This document shows, one piece after another, positions 27,686 to 37,639 of a stretch of 63,103 nucleotides of DNA. Made by a program: the position numbers and the translations under genes. The stretch's first letter is position 1, and every line of letters starts with the position of its first letter. The notes beneath the pieces were generated by a model. That model searched no databases. It was not told where the DNA came from and saw only the letters and a list, made by a program, of their open reading frames with translations. This stretch comes from an uncultured Colwellia sp. (GTDB taxonomy: Bacteria; Pseudomonadota; Gammaproteobacteria; Enterobacterales; Alteromonadaceae): the NCBI GenBank assembly GCA_913062815.1, contig CAJXWZ010000028.1:1-63103 (forward strand), read 5' to 3'.

Positions 27686-29044
27686 ATGCCTGAAATAATT
27701 GAACAAGAAAATATTCAGCAAAGACTACATCAGGTTAATGAAGCACTTGATAGTGGTATGTTCGTTTATGTGCGTAAGTTATTACAAGACATGTCAGCCT
27801 TTGATTTAGCCTTATTTCTTGAATCTTCCCCTGCTAAAAGCCGTCCTGTTTTATGGCAACTCATTGATGCAGAGCATCACGGTGAAGTACTTGAAGAATT
27901 AAATGAAGAAGTACGTAAAGGCATTTTACAAAGCATGCGGCCAGAGAAGCTTGCTGCTGCTGCTGAAGGCATGGATGTTGATGATATTGCCGAAGTTTTA
28001 CGAACGCTCCCTGATAGAGTCTATCGTGAAGTACTAAACTCGATGGACTCACAAGATAGAAGCCGAGTTGAAACAGCTCTATCTTACGAGGAAGACACTG
28101 CTGGCGGTATCATGAATACCGATACCATCACCTTACGTCCAGAAGTAAGTGTCGATGTAGTATTACGCTACTTACGTCTAAAAGGCCAACTGCCTGAAGC
28201 AACTGACTCATTTTATGTAGTTGATAGAAACAATCATTTTATCGGTGCTATCTCACTGGCAGCGATTGTAACCGCAAATCCCGAAGTCATTATATCAAGT
28301 TTGATCAATGCTGAAATTGATGCCGTGCAAGCCGACATGAGCGAGCAAGAAGTTGCACAATTATTTGAAAAGCATGACTGGTTTTCCGCACCTGTTATCA
28401 ATAAAGATGGTCATTTACTCGGTCGTATCACCATTGATGATGTCATTGATATTATCCGTGAAGATGCAGAGCATTCCATGATGAGTATGGCGGGTTTAGA
28501 TGATGAAGCCGATACTTTTGGTCCGGTTATAAAAAGTACCAAGCAACGCTCTTTATGGCTTGGCGTTAATTTAATCACGGCACTCTTAGCGGTGGCTGTT
28601 ACTAGTTTATTTGAAGGGATTTTTCAGCAACTCGCTATTTTGGCTGTACTTAATTCATTAGTACCAAGTATGGGAGGCGTGGCAGGTAATCAAACCTTAA
28701 CGTTGGTAATTCGTGGTATGGCGTTAGGTCATGTTGGTGACAGCAATGCTCGTGCACTATTACATAAAGAAGCTGCCATCGGTTTTCTTAACGGCCTTAT
28801 TTGGGCATTGTTGATTGCCACCGTTGTTGCCATCTGGAAGCAAGACATACTACTAGGTGGTGTTATAGCCTTCGCTATGCTAATGAATATGACTGCTGCA
28901 GGCTTAGCAGGCGTCTCAATTCCATTATTATTAAAACGCCTTAATATTGATCCTGCGCTCGCAGGTAGTGTTATTATCACCACAGTTACCGATGTGGTCG
29001 GAATATTTGCCTTTCTAGGGACAGCAACTTTGCTATTGACCTAA
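27686..29044 (+). CDS. mgtE: Magnesium transporter MgtE
   Basis: A 452-residue magnesium channel. The cytoplasmic N-domain (about 15-130) holds the helical repeats ALFLESSPAKSRPVLWQLI; two CBS domains follow (about 135-260; EDTAGGIMNTD, then DVIDIIREDAEHSMMSMAGL), then five transmembrane helices (about 290-450; PSMGGVAGNQTLTLVIRG is the pore signature). The cytoplasmic domains sense magnesium and gate the pore. The 152 bases upstream hold a small GCGTT/AACGC hairpin but no recognisable M-box. Confidence 0.96.
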   Translation: MPEIIEQENIQQRLHQVNEALDSGMFVYVRKLLQDMSAFDLALFLESSPAKSRPVLWQLIDAEHHGEVLEELNEEVRKGILQSMRPEKLAAAAEGMDVDDIAEVLRTLPDRVYREVLNSMDSQDRSRVETALSYEEDTAGGIMNTDTITLRPEVSVDVVLRYLRLKGQLPEATDSFYVVDRNNHFIGAISLAAIVTANPEVIISSLINAEIDAVQADMSEQEVAQLFEKHDWFSAPVINKDGHLLGRITIDDVIDIIREDAEHSMMSMAGLDDEADTFGPVIKSTKQRSLWLGVNLITALLAVAVTSLFEGIFQQLAILAVLNSLVPSMGGVAGNQTLTLVIRGMALGHVGDSNARALLHKEAAIGFLNGLIWALLIATVVAIWKQDILLGGVIAFAMLMNMTAAGLAGVSIPLLLKRLNIDPALAGSVIITTVTDVVGIFAFLGTATLLLT

Positions 29045-29077
29045 TACAGAATCAGCAGCAAGTTCTATTAACAATTA

Positions 29078-29109
29078 TCGCCGTACCATCCAAATATGTG
29101 GTAAGGCGA
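29078..29109. terminator. Possible terminator hairpin between mgtE and pmbA
   Basis: TCGCC-x-TACCA pairs with TGGTA-x-GGCGA around an 8-base loop in the 86-base gap between the convergent genes. There is no T-run, so intrinsic termination is uncertain. Confidence 0.4.
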
Positions 29110-29130
29110 ACGTTCAAAATTTCACGATTA

Positions 29131-30510
29131 TTATTGGCCAGCAACCTGCATTTCATCAATTAAAATTGAACCGGTACAAATACTACCATGCTTATCGAAA
29201 TCACTTCCCACAGCAATAATACCTTTAAACATTTTCGCTAAATTACCTGCGATGGTTATCTCACTTACCGGGTAAGCAATTTCACCATTCTCAACCCAGA
29301 AACCTGCTGCGCCGCGTGAATAATCACCATTTACAACATTGACTCCCTGCCCCATTAACTCCGTAACTAACAACCCTGTACCTAGAGTTTTCAACATAGC
29401 GTCAAAATCAGCGGCTTTACTGCCTTTTGTGGCAATGTTGCTATCTTTAACAAGCCAATTATGAATGCCACCTGCATGACCTGTGGTAGTAAGTCCTAAT
29501 TTACGTGCTGAGTAGCTTGTTAACAGGTAGGTTTGTAAGGCACCTTGGTTAATAATGTCACGGTCTTGTGTGACAACGCCTTCACTGTCAAAAGCACTAC
29601 TTGCTAACGCTTTGGCAATATGAGGCCGTTCTTGTATGGAAACGAAGTTGGGAAAAACATCTGTGCCTAAGGCATCGAGTAAAAAAGATGATTTTCGATA
29701 TAAATTTCCACCACTAATTGCCGCAATAAAATGGCCCCAAATAGTATTAGCAATATCAGAGCGAAATAACACAGGAACCTTTTGAGTTGATAATTTATGA
29801 GGATTTAAGCGTGAAATCGCTTCACTCGCCGCTTGTTTACCTATAGTAATGCCACTATCTAACAGCGAGAAGTCACGATTAACATCATAAGCATAGTCAC
29901 GCTGCATTTCATCGCCACTACCAGCAATCACCACACAACTTAAACTATGACGTGAGCTGGGATACCCTACTAACTGTCCATGACTATTACCATATACTTT
30001 AAAACCGGTGAAACAATCTAAACTAGCACCATCTGAATTACCAATGCGTGAGTCACTATCTAAAGCACTTTGTTCACATACTTTGGCAATTTCAATAGCT
30101 TGTTCAGTATCGATTGCTTTAGGGTGATATAAGTCTAAGTCTTGTGCTTGCATAGCCAATAATTCTTTATCAGCTAAGCCAGAGCAATCATCAACTGAAG
30201 TATATTTTGCAATGTTGACTGCCGCTTCAATTGTTTGAGCTAATGCTTTTTCAGATAAATCAGCAGTAGAGGCACTGCCCTTTCTCCCTTGTTGATAAAC
30301 GGTTATACCTAGGGCACCGTCATTAGTAAACTCAACATTTTCAACTTCACCAAGGCGAGTACCAACACTTAACCCCTGCTGGCGACTCATGGCGACTTCT
30401 GCGCCATCAGCACCTAAAGATTTGGCTAGTTCAAGTGCTTTAGCCACTCGGCCTTTAACTTCTTCCAACTGGTCTAATAATGGATCGGTAGCTTTGTTTT
30501 TTGTTGTCAT
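29131..30510 (-). CDS. pmbA: Metalloprotease subunit PmbA (TldE)
   Basis: A 459-residue TldE/PmbA family protein without the HExxH motif, as expected: it partners TldD, which supplies the zinc site. AKSLGADGAEVAMSRQQGLS at the N-terminus and GINVVNGDYSRGAAGFWVE-like (here GVNVVNGDYSRGAAGFWVEN) at the C-terminus are family landmarks. The TldD/E heterodimer degrades unfolded peptides, matures microcin B17 and acts on CcdA in E. coli. tldD is 0.7 kb away on the same strand, with darP between on the other strand. Confidence 0.95.
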   Translation of the reverse strand: MTTKNKATDPLLDQLEEVKGRVAKALELAKSLGADGAEVAMSRQQGLSVGTRLGEVENVEFTNDGALGITVYQQGRKGSASTADLSEKALAQTIEAAVNIAKYTSVDDCSGLADKELLAMQAQDLDLYHPKAIDTEQAIEIAKVCEQSALDSDSRIGNSDGASLDCFTGFKVYGNSHGQLVGYPSSRHSLSCVVIAGSGDEMQRDYAYDVNRDFSLLDSGITIGKQAASEAISRLNPHKLSTQKVPVLFRSDIANTIWGHFIAAISGGNLYRKSSFLLDALGTDVFPNFVSIQERPHIAKALASSAFDSEGVVTQDRDIINQGALQTYLLTSYSARKLGLTTTGHAGGIHNWLVKDSNIATKGSKAADFDAMLKTLGTGLLVTELMGQGVNVVNGDYSRGAAGFWVENGEIAYPVSEITIAGNLAKMFKGIIAVGSDFDKHGSICTGSILIDEMQVAGQ

Positions 30511-30601
30511 ATATTTATCTATTTAGGGTTTTGAATATCAACTTTACCGTAATCTGCGTATAATAAAGGTAATATTTATATAAATCACATTGACAACTAT
30601 T

Positions 30602-31126
30602 ATGCCCCAGTCAGCTAACGATATCGACGACTTAACACCAGAAATGGAAGAAGAATTAAAAAGTAAAACGGAAATTAAGAAAGAAATGCATCAATTGCAG
30701 GATTTCGCGCAATCTTTAGTGGAAATGTCTAAACACCAGCGCAGTCTTATTCCATTGAGTGACGATTTAAAAGATGCCATGGTTGTTGCAGATAAAATCA
30801 AAAACAAGCATGAAGCGCTACGACGACATATTCGCCATATTGCCAAAATATTACTCGAAACAGATCTGACACCTATTCATCAAGCAATTGATGTTATGGC
30901 AAATAAGCATCAGCAAGCAACAGCCAAATTTGTACGTTTAGAAACATTGCGTGATGATTTAATTGCACAAGGTAATGAAGCTATTGAGACTTTGTTGGTA
31001 GAGTTTGAGCAAATGGAACGTCAAAAATTAAAGCAACTCGTTCGACATGCGGCCAAAGAGAAAAAAGCTGAAAAACTCGGTAAGCACTATAGAAATTTAT
31101 TTAATTACTTAAAAGAAAACAGTTAA
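30602..31126 (+). CDS. darP: Ribosome-associated protein DarP (YjgA, DUF615)
   Basis: A 174-residue highly charged helical protein of the DUF615 family. Landmarks are DIDDLTPEMEEELKSKTEIK at the N-terminus, RRHIRHIAKILLETDL in the middle and the C-terminal HAAKEKKAEKLGKHYRNLF. YjgA/DarP binds late pre-50S particles and promotes peptidyl-transferase-centre maturation. The frame can open at TTG 30590, but the ATG at 30602 gives the usual MPQS-type start; neither has a strong ribosome binding site. Divergent from pmbA, a neighbourhood conserved in gammaproteobacteria. Confidence 0.93.
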   Translation: MPQSANDIDDLTPEMEEELKSKTEIKKEMHQLQDFAQSLVEMSKHQRSLIPLSDDLKDAMVVADKIKNKHEALRRHIRHIAKILLETDLTPIHQAIDVMANKHQQATAKFVRLETLRDDLIAQGNEAIETLLVEFEQMERQKLKQLVRHAAKEKKAEKLGKHYRNLFNYLKENS

Positions 31127-31151
31127 AAGTAACTTTCCTTTGAAAAGGTAT

Positions 31152-31198
31152 CGAGTATCGAAAACACCTAAATATCAGTGGTTTTTTTTCGATACTCG
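31152..31198. terminator. Bidirectional terminator between darP and tldD
   Basis: A 13-base perfect stem, CGAGTATCGAAAA with TTTTCGATACTCG, encloses a 21-base inner region. It contains an eight-T run and lies in the 83-base gap between the convergent stop codons. Confidence 0.75.
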
Positions 31199-31209
31199 TC
31201 ATACTTTTT

Positions 31210-32649
31210 TTACTGCGTGCCGCCAATAGTCATTTCATCAATTTTTAAGGTAGGTTGCCCAACGCCAACAGGTACACTTTGTCCATCTTTACCACAGACA
31301 CCAACACCAGCATCTAACTTAAGATCATTACCTACCATAGAAACATTTCGCATGGCCTCTGGACCACTACCGATTAATGTGGCCCCTTTCACTGGTGTAG
31401 TGATTTCGCCATTTTCAATTAAATAAGCTTCAGAGCTAGTAAAAACGAATTTTCCTGAGGTAATATCTACTTGTCCACCGGCAAAATTTGGTGCATAAAT
31501 TCCTTTTTTCACCGATTTAATAATATCTTTAGGATCAGACTCACCTGCTAACATATAAGTATTTGTCATCCGAGGCATAGGTAAATGTGCATAAGACTCT
31601 CGACGGCCATTGCCTGTGGGTTTTACTCCCATCAAGGAAGCATTGTGCTTATCTTGCATGTAGCCTTTTAAAATGCCTTTTTCTATTAATACATTATATT
31701 GTCCCGCGGTGCCCTCATCATCAATTGAAAGTGACCCTCTGCGATTAGCAATAGTGCCATCATCGACAATAGTACAAAGCTCTGAACAAACTTTTTGGCC
31801 TACTTTACCTGAAAAGGTAGACGATCCTTTACGGTTGAAATCTCCCTCTAAGCCATGACCTACGGCTTCATGCAGTAGTACTCCAGGCCAACCAGCACCT
31901 AATACCACGGGGAAAGTTCCTGCGGGCGCGTCAATAGCGACTAAATTAACCAAAGCTTGACGTACGGCTTCTTCTGCATATGTTAAATACCGCGCTTTAT
32001 TCTCTACCACTTCAAAAAAATAACTGTAATCAGTTCGAGCACCACCGCCCGCACTGGCACGCTCTCGTTTGCCGTTTTCTTCAACTAATACAGAGCAATT
32101 TAAACGCACTAGCGGCCTAATATCAGTCGCATAAGTACCATCGCTTGCCGCAACAAGTACCTTTTCATATACGCCAGACAAACTCACTATTACCTGACTA
32201 ACTCGGCTATCAACTTGTCTAGCATGGGCCTCAACATGATGTAATAACTCAATCTTTTTTTCTTGTGATAAACTACCCAGAGGCTCTACTGCTTGGTAAA
32301 TTTGAATGGGAGATTGACGAGTGAATGCTTGTACTTGACCACCTTGTCCTACATCAGCAATGCCTTTAGCTGCGTCAGCGGCTTGTTGCAAAGCCAGTGG
32401 TGAAATATCGTCAGAATAAGCAAAACCCGTTTTTTCGCCTGAAATAGCACGGACACCGACACCGCGCTCAATATTGTACGAGCCTTCTTTAACAATACCA
32501 TCTTCAAGCATCCACGATTCATGCTGACTGGACTGAAAATAAAGATCAGCGAAATCAACTTGTCGCCCCATGATATTTGCTAATGTTTTCGATAAGATAG
32601 CATCATCAATCTGGCTATCAGTTAATAATACTTTTTCAACATTATTCAT
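31210..32649 (-). CDS. tldD: Metalloprotease TldD
   Basis: A 479-residue zinc protease subunit. The HExxH motif is seen as [13 protein letters not shown] (His260, Glu261, His264), with the third ligand cysteine expected in the C-terminal part ([19 protein letters not shown]). It forms the active TldD/PmbA dimer in the cytoplasm. Its ATG lies directly after the nitrilase stop codon, so the nitrilase, yhdP and tldD genes are probably one operon, as in E. coli. Confidence 0.97.
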   Translation of the reverse strand: MNNVEKVLLTDSQIDDAILSKTLANIMGRQVDFADLYFQSSQHESWMLEDGIVKEGSYNIERGVGVRAISGEKTGFAYSDDISPLALQQAADAAKGIADVGQGGQVQAFTRQSPIQIYQAVEPLGSLSQEKKIELLHHVEAHARQVDSRVSQVIVSLSGVYEKVLVAASDGTYATDIRPLVRLNCSVLVEENGKRERASAGGGARTDYSYFFEVVENKARYLTYAEEAVRQALVNLVAIDAPAGTFPVVLGAGWPGVLLHEAVGHGLEGDFNRKGSSTFSGKVGQKVCSELCTIVDDGTIANRRGSLSIDDEGTAGQYNVLIEKGILKGYMQDKHNASLMGVKPTGNGRRESYAHLPMPRMTNTYMLAGESDPKDIIKSVKKGIYAPNFAGGQVDITSGKFVFTSSEAYLIENGEITTPVKGATLIGSGPEAMRNVSMVGNDLKLDAGVGVCGKDGQSVPVGVGQPTLKIDEMTIGGTQ

Positions 32650-33522
32650 TTATTTTGACTCAATTGTTACATCTTTAAAAAGCGGAGAGTTTAACGGCAT
32701 GCTTGACCGTACTCTGTTAATTTCTGCTGGTTTAAACTCTGTACTAATGACACCTTCACCTTCATCAAGATGAGCTAAAATTTCACCCCATGGGTTAATG
32801 ATCATAGAATGTCCCCATGTTTCTCGACCATTTTCATGTACGCCATCTTGCCCTGCAGCAATAATATAAACTTGGTTTTCTATTGCTCTTGCTTGTAATA
32901 GTGTCTGCCAGTGGGCTTTGCCGGTTACACGCGTAAATGCACTGGGTACCGTAATAATATGCGCTCCGAGCGCTGTCAATTTTTGATACAGCAATGGAAA
33001 GCGCACATCAAAACATACCGTTAAGCCAATATTCACAACAGGCATTTCTACTAAACAGGCCTGTTCACCTGGCTGGGTAAAACGAGATTCACAATAGTTT
33101 TTTTCATTATCTTCTACATTAACATCAAATAGATGAATTTTATCATACCGTGCCAATAACTCGCCATTGCTATTAAAAGCGCAACTGCTATTAGTAAATT
33201 TATCACCACCGTCAGTTAAAACTGGAATAGTACCCGCGATTAAAGTGACGTTAAAGCGCTTGGCTAGCGCGCTTAATGCAGTTTGCAGTTCATTCTCTAC
33301 TTGAGCGTGTTTGGCTAATTGTAACTGTGCTTTATCACTTGCCCCAAAAAACAAGCAACACTCAGGTAATACCACAATATGTTCAATATTCTCTTGGGTA
33401 AGCTCCTCTGAAGAAGTTGTCTTGAGTTGCTCAAGTCGCTTAGCAATACTATCCAAATTATGTGCAACATCTGCTTTGGAGTTGAGCTGAATAGCTGAAA
33501 GTTTAACCTTCATTGAAATCAT
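32650..33522 (-). CDS. Carbon-nitrogen hydrolase (Nit/omega-amidase-like)
   Basis: A 290-residue member of the nitrilase superfamily. The catalytic triad is visible: Glu54 (VVLPECCLFFG), Lys128 (RYDKIHLFDV) and Cys170 (GLTVCFDVRFP). The closest characterised types are Nit1/Nit2 and E. coli YbeM, which deaminate damaged metabolites such as deaminated glutathione or alpha-ketoglutaramate; the actual substrate is not known. ATG codons at 33522 and 33513 are both possible. The gene overlaps the end of yhdP by 20 bases and abuts tldD. Confidence 0.93.
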   Translation of the reverse strand: MISMKVKLSAIQLNSKADVAHNLDSIAKRLEQLKTTSSEELTQENIEHIVVLPECCLFFGASDKAQLQLAKHAQVENELQTALSALAKRFNVTLIAGTIPVLTDGGDKFTNSSCAFNSNGELLARYDKIHLFDVNVEDNEKNYCESRFTQPGEQACLVEMPVVNIGLTVCFDVRFPLLYQKLTALGAHIITVPSAFTRVTGKAHWQTLLQARAIENQVYIIAAGQDGVHENGRETWGHSMIINPWGEILAHLDEGEGVISTEFKPAEINRVRSSMPLNSPLFKDVTIESK

Positions 33523-36500
33523 CTAACTGTTCATCTTGTTCTCTAAGATCTTGTTCTCTAAGATCTTGTTCATAGTGCTGAGATTCAGGTGACTTGAATT
33601 GTTTAAATGATTTTTCATTCATTTGCTTTTTTTTCTGAATTCTAATTTTATCACTGGTGTCTACAAACTCTGGTGGCTTAGAGCGACCTACACTCACATT
33701 TCTACTCTTACGATTTACTTCTTTAAATTTTGGTTCATCAACACTTCCGGTTAATTCAAAATTAAATTCAGAAACCACCTTAGAGGTAATCACTTGATCT
33801 ATAGCCACCCCAGCTAAAAATATCACTGGATTTGTCGTGGCAATCCAAGCCAACACAGGCAAGCTTGAAGTTAAGTTAGGTTTGTAAGACATTTTATAAT
33901 CAAGGGTATTATTGACAAAGCTGGTATTGCCTTTAATGTAAAGATCGCCTGCAGAGCCGTTCATACGGGTATTGTCCGTATACAAAACACCTTCTTTTAT
34001 CTGATAATCGCCCTTAATATCTTTATAAAACATGCCATCACTAAAAATATCCCTAAAATCTAACGTTAGCTTTCTGACAATGGATTCCAAACTTAACACT
34101 GAAAAAATGCGCGCTGTATCACTGTATTCAGCTAAATAACCATCATCTATTTTGGCATTTAGCTCGCCATTTAGACGACTTATAGCAAAGTCATGCAGGC
34201 CACCGGGCCAATTTAAATCAAAGTCTAGCTTGCCACCACTATCGCGGATAATGGAGCCAAACCCTAGCTGCTCTAATTCATACTCAATGTTTTTCAACGA
34301 TAATCTCCCTTCAACACTGGTTTGAAAAGCATCGTCTATCTTTTGCCACTGGCCTGATAAATCAAATTTGGCTTGCTCACGCTTGGCAGTAAAATGATCT
34401 ATTTTAATGACGTTTTCATTGGTTCTTGTGATTGAAAAATCGACTACGCCCAAATTTAAATTATCTATTTGACAACGATCACAGTGAAAGCCAATTTTAG
34501 GCATATTAGCAAAAACGTCTTCGTCGGTAATTAAGGCAACAGGGCTCTTATCTTTTGGTATTGCTTGTTGATTTTCCTCTGTAACTAATGCACTGCTTAA
34601 CTGAATAAAATCAGCATTAATTTCAATTCCTTGCTCAATCCAGTCAGGAAAAAACTTAACCTGGCTGCGAGTCTCTTTCGAATTGAGTTGCAATAACCAC
34701 CAATGCGACTTATCAAGTAAGTTAAAAGTCACGTTATGTAATTGTTGTCCAAGCAAGTCCAGTTGGGCTATTGTGCCTCGAATTCGCTCGGGCTTAGAAA
34801 ATAAGGGCAAATTCTGCTGTGCTATAGAGTCAGACGATGTTGTTAAACTATCAGCGGAAGCAGCATTGATAATATCTGAAATAAATGGTTGCCATACACT
34901 CACATCAGCTTGCTCAAGATTGGTGGTGATATGAAAACCATCCATGGGTAGTAGCATTTTCTCATTGCCCAAAACAATATGAGCACGAGAGAAGTGACTA
35001 TTATCATGATCTAATACACCAAAGAAGCTTAACTTATCTCCATAAGAGGCGTTAAATGTTGACTGCTCTAACTGACCATTTACTGCTATCTTTAATGGTA
35101 CTTTTGCTTTAGCTATCTTGTTATAGGGTTCGGGTAATTCAAGCGCTATTTGTGCTAAATCAGAATCAAGATTAAGTTGATAAGAAAAACCACCACCATG
35201 ATGTTGATATAATGACAAATCTCCCTGAAATGATAAAGCTAATGACTCATCAATATACTTGGTTAACCCCGTATCAATGTGCTTAAACCAGTCCTGTTTT
35301 TGCCAATCCCCACTTAAGGCAATATGGGTATCGTAGTAGTCAGCATTATCATTACCATTAACCGCTAACTTAAAAGGTAATCCTTGCCAGTTAACCTTTA
35401 AATCGTTGGTAGTAATCTTTGCATTCTCAAAGCTAAGCTGACCATTAACTTGGCTAAAATCCATTCGAGGAGTTTGTAAGGCAAGGTTATTGTCAGCAAA
35501 ATTAATTAAGCCACTCGCAAGTACATCACTTGAATTATTTAAGGGCAAATATAAATGAAATTCACCTTCAATATCTCCGCTTACTTGTAATTGCTGTAAA
35601 ACACTACCGACACTATCTTTAAGTGAACTTTGGTTCATCAGTTTAGCTACGTTTTTTGCGGGTGAAGGCTTGATTAATGCATCAACGTTTAAAATCGAAT
35701 CATGGCCTAATTTGTCGATAGCCGCTTGAACGCCACTGACATTAAGACCCGCTAATTCTCCACTTCTGCCAGTAATCAGCATGCTGTTGTTGGTGAAATT
35801 TAAATTAGCAAAAAAGTTGCTAATTTCTGGCCACTCGGGGCTAAATTTAAAAGTAGAATTCTCTAATTCAGCGTCAACCACGAATATGCCTTCATTATTT
35901 GCAAAAGGGAATTGATTCAGTGGCCCGTTAATTAACACTTGTGCCTGATTGATCTCACCTGATATCAAAGCAGCATTTAAATAGTCAACTAAGTCGCTAC
36001 TCATGGTAGTTAACGGATAATAATGACCTGCTTTGCTAGCATCGCCATTGGTAATACTCGCCAGTAACGACATTACCATTTGACTATCTTTTGGTGAATC
36101 AACAGCTAAATCAGCAGATAACGTCAATTCTTCTGATGCTAAAGCAATATTATTTACTTTTAATAGCCAACCTTCATCAGCAAATTCCAAATCGACTTTT
36201 GCCTTTAATGTTTGGTATGGAATAGGCAAAACAAAATGGTGTTTAAAATCTAATACCCCTGTTTGAGCTTCAAACTCAACATGCAAGCTTTGCTCAGCAA
36301 AACTTAAATTTCCTGAAATATTATCTACTCCAGGAATGCCACTACTGTATCTTGTTGCCGTATCAGAAAATTTTGCTAAAGCCTGAATATCATCCGCTGT
36401 TTTATTAATATAAATATCATTGGCATGACCTGTAATTGCTATCTCTGCAAGTAGCTGCTGAGTTGCTTTAGCACTAATAAACAAAGGAGAAACTTGACTA

Positions 36501-37594
36501 ATTAAAGCGAGGTCAAATGAAGAAAGGTAAATTGAATAATTTTCCGCTGATTTATTGAATTGTACTATGTGCTCTTGTTCGTCTTGCTGGTTTAATTTTA
36601 ATAGCAATGGTGTACTAAACAATTTAAAACTATCAGGCTTTTTACCTTTGACTAAGAGTAACTGACCTGAACTTAGTGACAGTGTTTGCTCCAATTCTTT
36701 TAGGTTGTCATCTATTGGCTTATTTTCTTGCCAACTAATAAAGTTATCGTGTAGCGCTACTTGCAAGCGTTCAACAGTACCTTTTTCAATTTTTAACCAA
36801 GCAGAAAAGCCAACATCGGCTTTGGTATGGTCATTTTCTATCGCCAGCACATTGTCTAACCAAGGCGTAATATCAAGATGATTAGCTTCAACATATAATG
36901 TGCCTTTTAAATCATCTATGGAATAACCATTTACATCTATCTTTAGCTTCAAATTATTAGAGCTTAGTTCATCAACAGTGATATTCCCTTGCGCTTGATG
37001 CCGTCCACTACTGTTAAGCCAATTTAAATTGTTGATACTAAAATTTCGTTCTAGCACGTTATGTTTAATAGATACTTGACTATTTACGAGCGAGAAACGA
37101 TTAATTCGGTTTAAAAATATATCTGAAATTTGTGCTAGCGCTGAAATCTGCGGTTCAGCCCTTTTTGAACTACTTTCAGTTACTGCTTCTTTAGTACTTG
37201 ATGGCCTGTTCAAAGCACTTTGCTCTAACGCTACACTAGCGCCGTCAAGAATTAAATCACTTGAAATCAATCGCTGCTCAGTGATTGATGCCCAAAAATC
37301 AACCTGTACCGATAAATGCTTGATAGAAACATGGACATCTTCGTTATCAATCAAGGTCACTTCATTGGCTATTAGAACAGGGCCAGAGCGTTGCCAACTC
37401 ATGCCTAGGCTACCAATAACAATATTGGTTTGATTGCTGTTATTTAAATAATCTTGAAAGTCTTGACGGTAATTTTCAACATAAGGTAAAAACAAACGTA
37501 AAGCGCTGATCAATACCGCTAACAACACCAGCATGATTGCTAGTATTTTATAGAGTCGGTTTAACCAACGGTTAGATACACTTGCTATCGACAT
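33503..37594 (-). CDS. yhdP: AsmA-like lipid-transport protein YhdP
   Basis: A 1363-residue giant of the AsmA-like/YhdP family: one N-terminal transmembrane helix (about residues 15-35), then a long periplasmic beta-taco body (DUF3971 and AsmA_2 regions), ending in family-typical LDYKMSYKPNLTSSLPVLAW and AGVAIDQVITSKVVSEF. YhdP with TamB and YdbH moves phospholipid from inner to outer membrane. Length is close to E. coli (1266). The last residues contain a tandem EQDLR duplication. It lies in the conserved rng-yhdP-nit-tldD order. Confidence 0.95.
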   Translation of the reverse strand: MSIASVSNRWLNRLYKILAIMLVLLAVLISALRLFLPYVENYRQDFQDYLNNSNQTNIVIGSLGMSWQRSGPVLIANEVTLIDNEDVHVSIKHLSVQVDFWASITEQRLISSDLILDGASVALEQSALNRPSSTKEAVTESSSKRAEPQISALAQISDIFLNRINRFSLVNSQVSIKHNVLERNFSINNLNWLNSSGRHQAQGNITVDELSSNNLKLKIDVNGYSIDDLKGTLYVEANHLDITPWLDNVLAIENDHTKADVGFSAWLKIEKGTVERLQVALHDNFISWQENKPIDDNLKELEQTLSLSSGQLLLVKGKKPDSFKLFSTPLLLKLNQQDEQEHIVQFNKSAENYSIYLSSFDLALISQVSPLFISAKATQQLLAEIAITGHANDIYINKTADDIQALAKFSDTATRYSSGIPGVDNISGNLSFAEQSLHVEFEAQTGVLDFKHHFVLPIPYQTLKAKVDLEFADEGWLLKVNNIALASEELTLSADLAVDSPKDSQMVMSLLASITNGDASKAGHYYPLTTMSSDLVDYLNAALISGEINQAQVLINGPLNQFPFANNEGIFVVDAELENSTFKFSPEWPEISNFFANLNFTNNSMLITGRSGELAGLNVSGVQAAIDKLGHDSILNVDALIKPSPAKNVAKLMNQSSLKDSVGSVLQQLQVSGDIEGEFHLYLPLNNSSDVLASGLINFADNNLALQTPRMDFSQVNGQLSFENAKITTNDLKVNWQGLPFKLAVNGNDNADYYDTHIALSGDWQKQDWFKHIDTGLTKYIDESLALSFQGDLSLYQHHGGGFSYQLNLDSDLAQIALELPEPYNKIAKAKVPLKIAVNGQLEQSTFNASYGDKLSFFGVLDHDNSHFSRAHIVLGNEKMLLPMDGFHITTNLEQADVSVWQPFISDIINAASADSLTTSSDSIAQQNLPLFSKPERIRGTIAQLDLLGQQLHNVTFNLLDKSHWWLLQLNSKETRSQVKFFPDWIEQGIEINADFIQLSSALVTEENQQAIPKDKSPVALITDEDVFANMPKIGFHCDRCQIDNLNLGVVDFSITRTNENVIKIDHFTAKREQAKFDLSGQWQKIDDAFQTSVEGRLSLKNIEYELEQLGFGSIIRDSGGKLDFDLNWPGGLHDFAISRLNGELNAKIDDGYLAEYSDTARIFSVLSLESIVRKLTLDFRDIFSDGMFYKDIKGDYQIKEGVLYTDNTRMNGSAGDLYIKGNTSFVNNTLDYKMSYKPNLTSSLPVLAWIATTNPVIFLAGVAIDQVITSKVVSEFNFELTGSVDEPKFKEVNRKSRNVSVGRSKPPEFVDTSDKIRIQKKKQMNEKSFKQFKSPESQHYEQDLREQDLREQDEQLDDFNEG
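33535..33571. repeat. 15-base tandem repeat inside the 3' end of yhdP
   Basis: The unit CTTGTTCTCTAAGAT occurs twice exactly, followed by seven more matching bases. On the coding strand it encodes EQDLR repeated in frame near the YhdP C-terminus, just before the overlap with the nitrilase gene. Confidence 0.85.
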
Positions 37595-37639
37595 TAATTA
37601 TTACTTTCCTAAAGTTAGCTCAAACTGCCTGTAGGGCAA

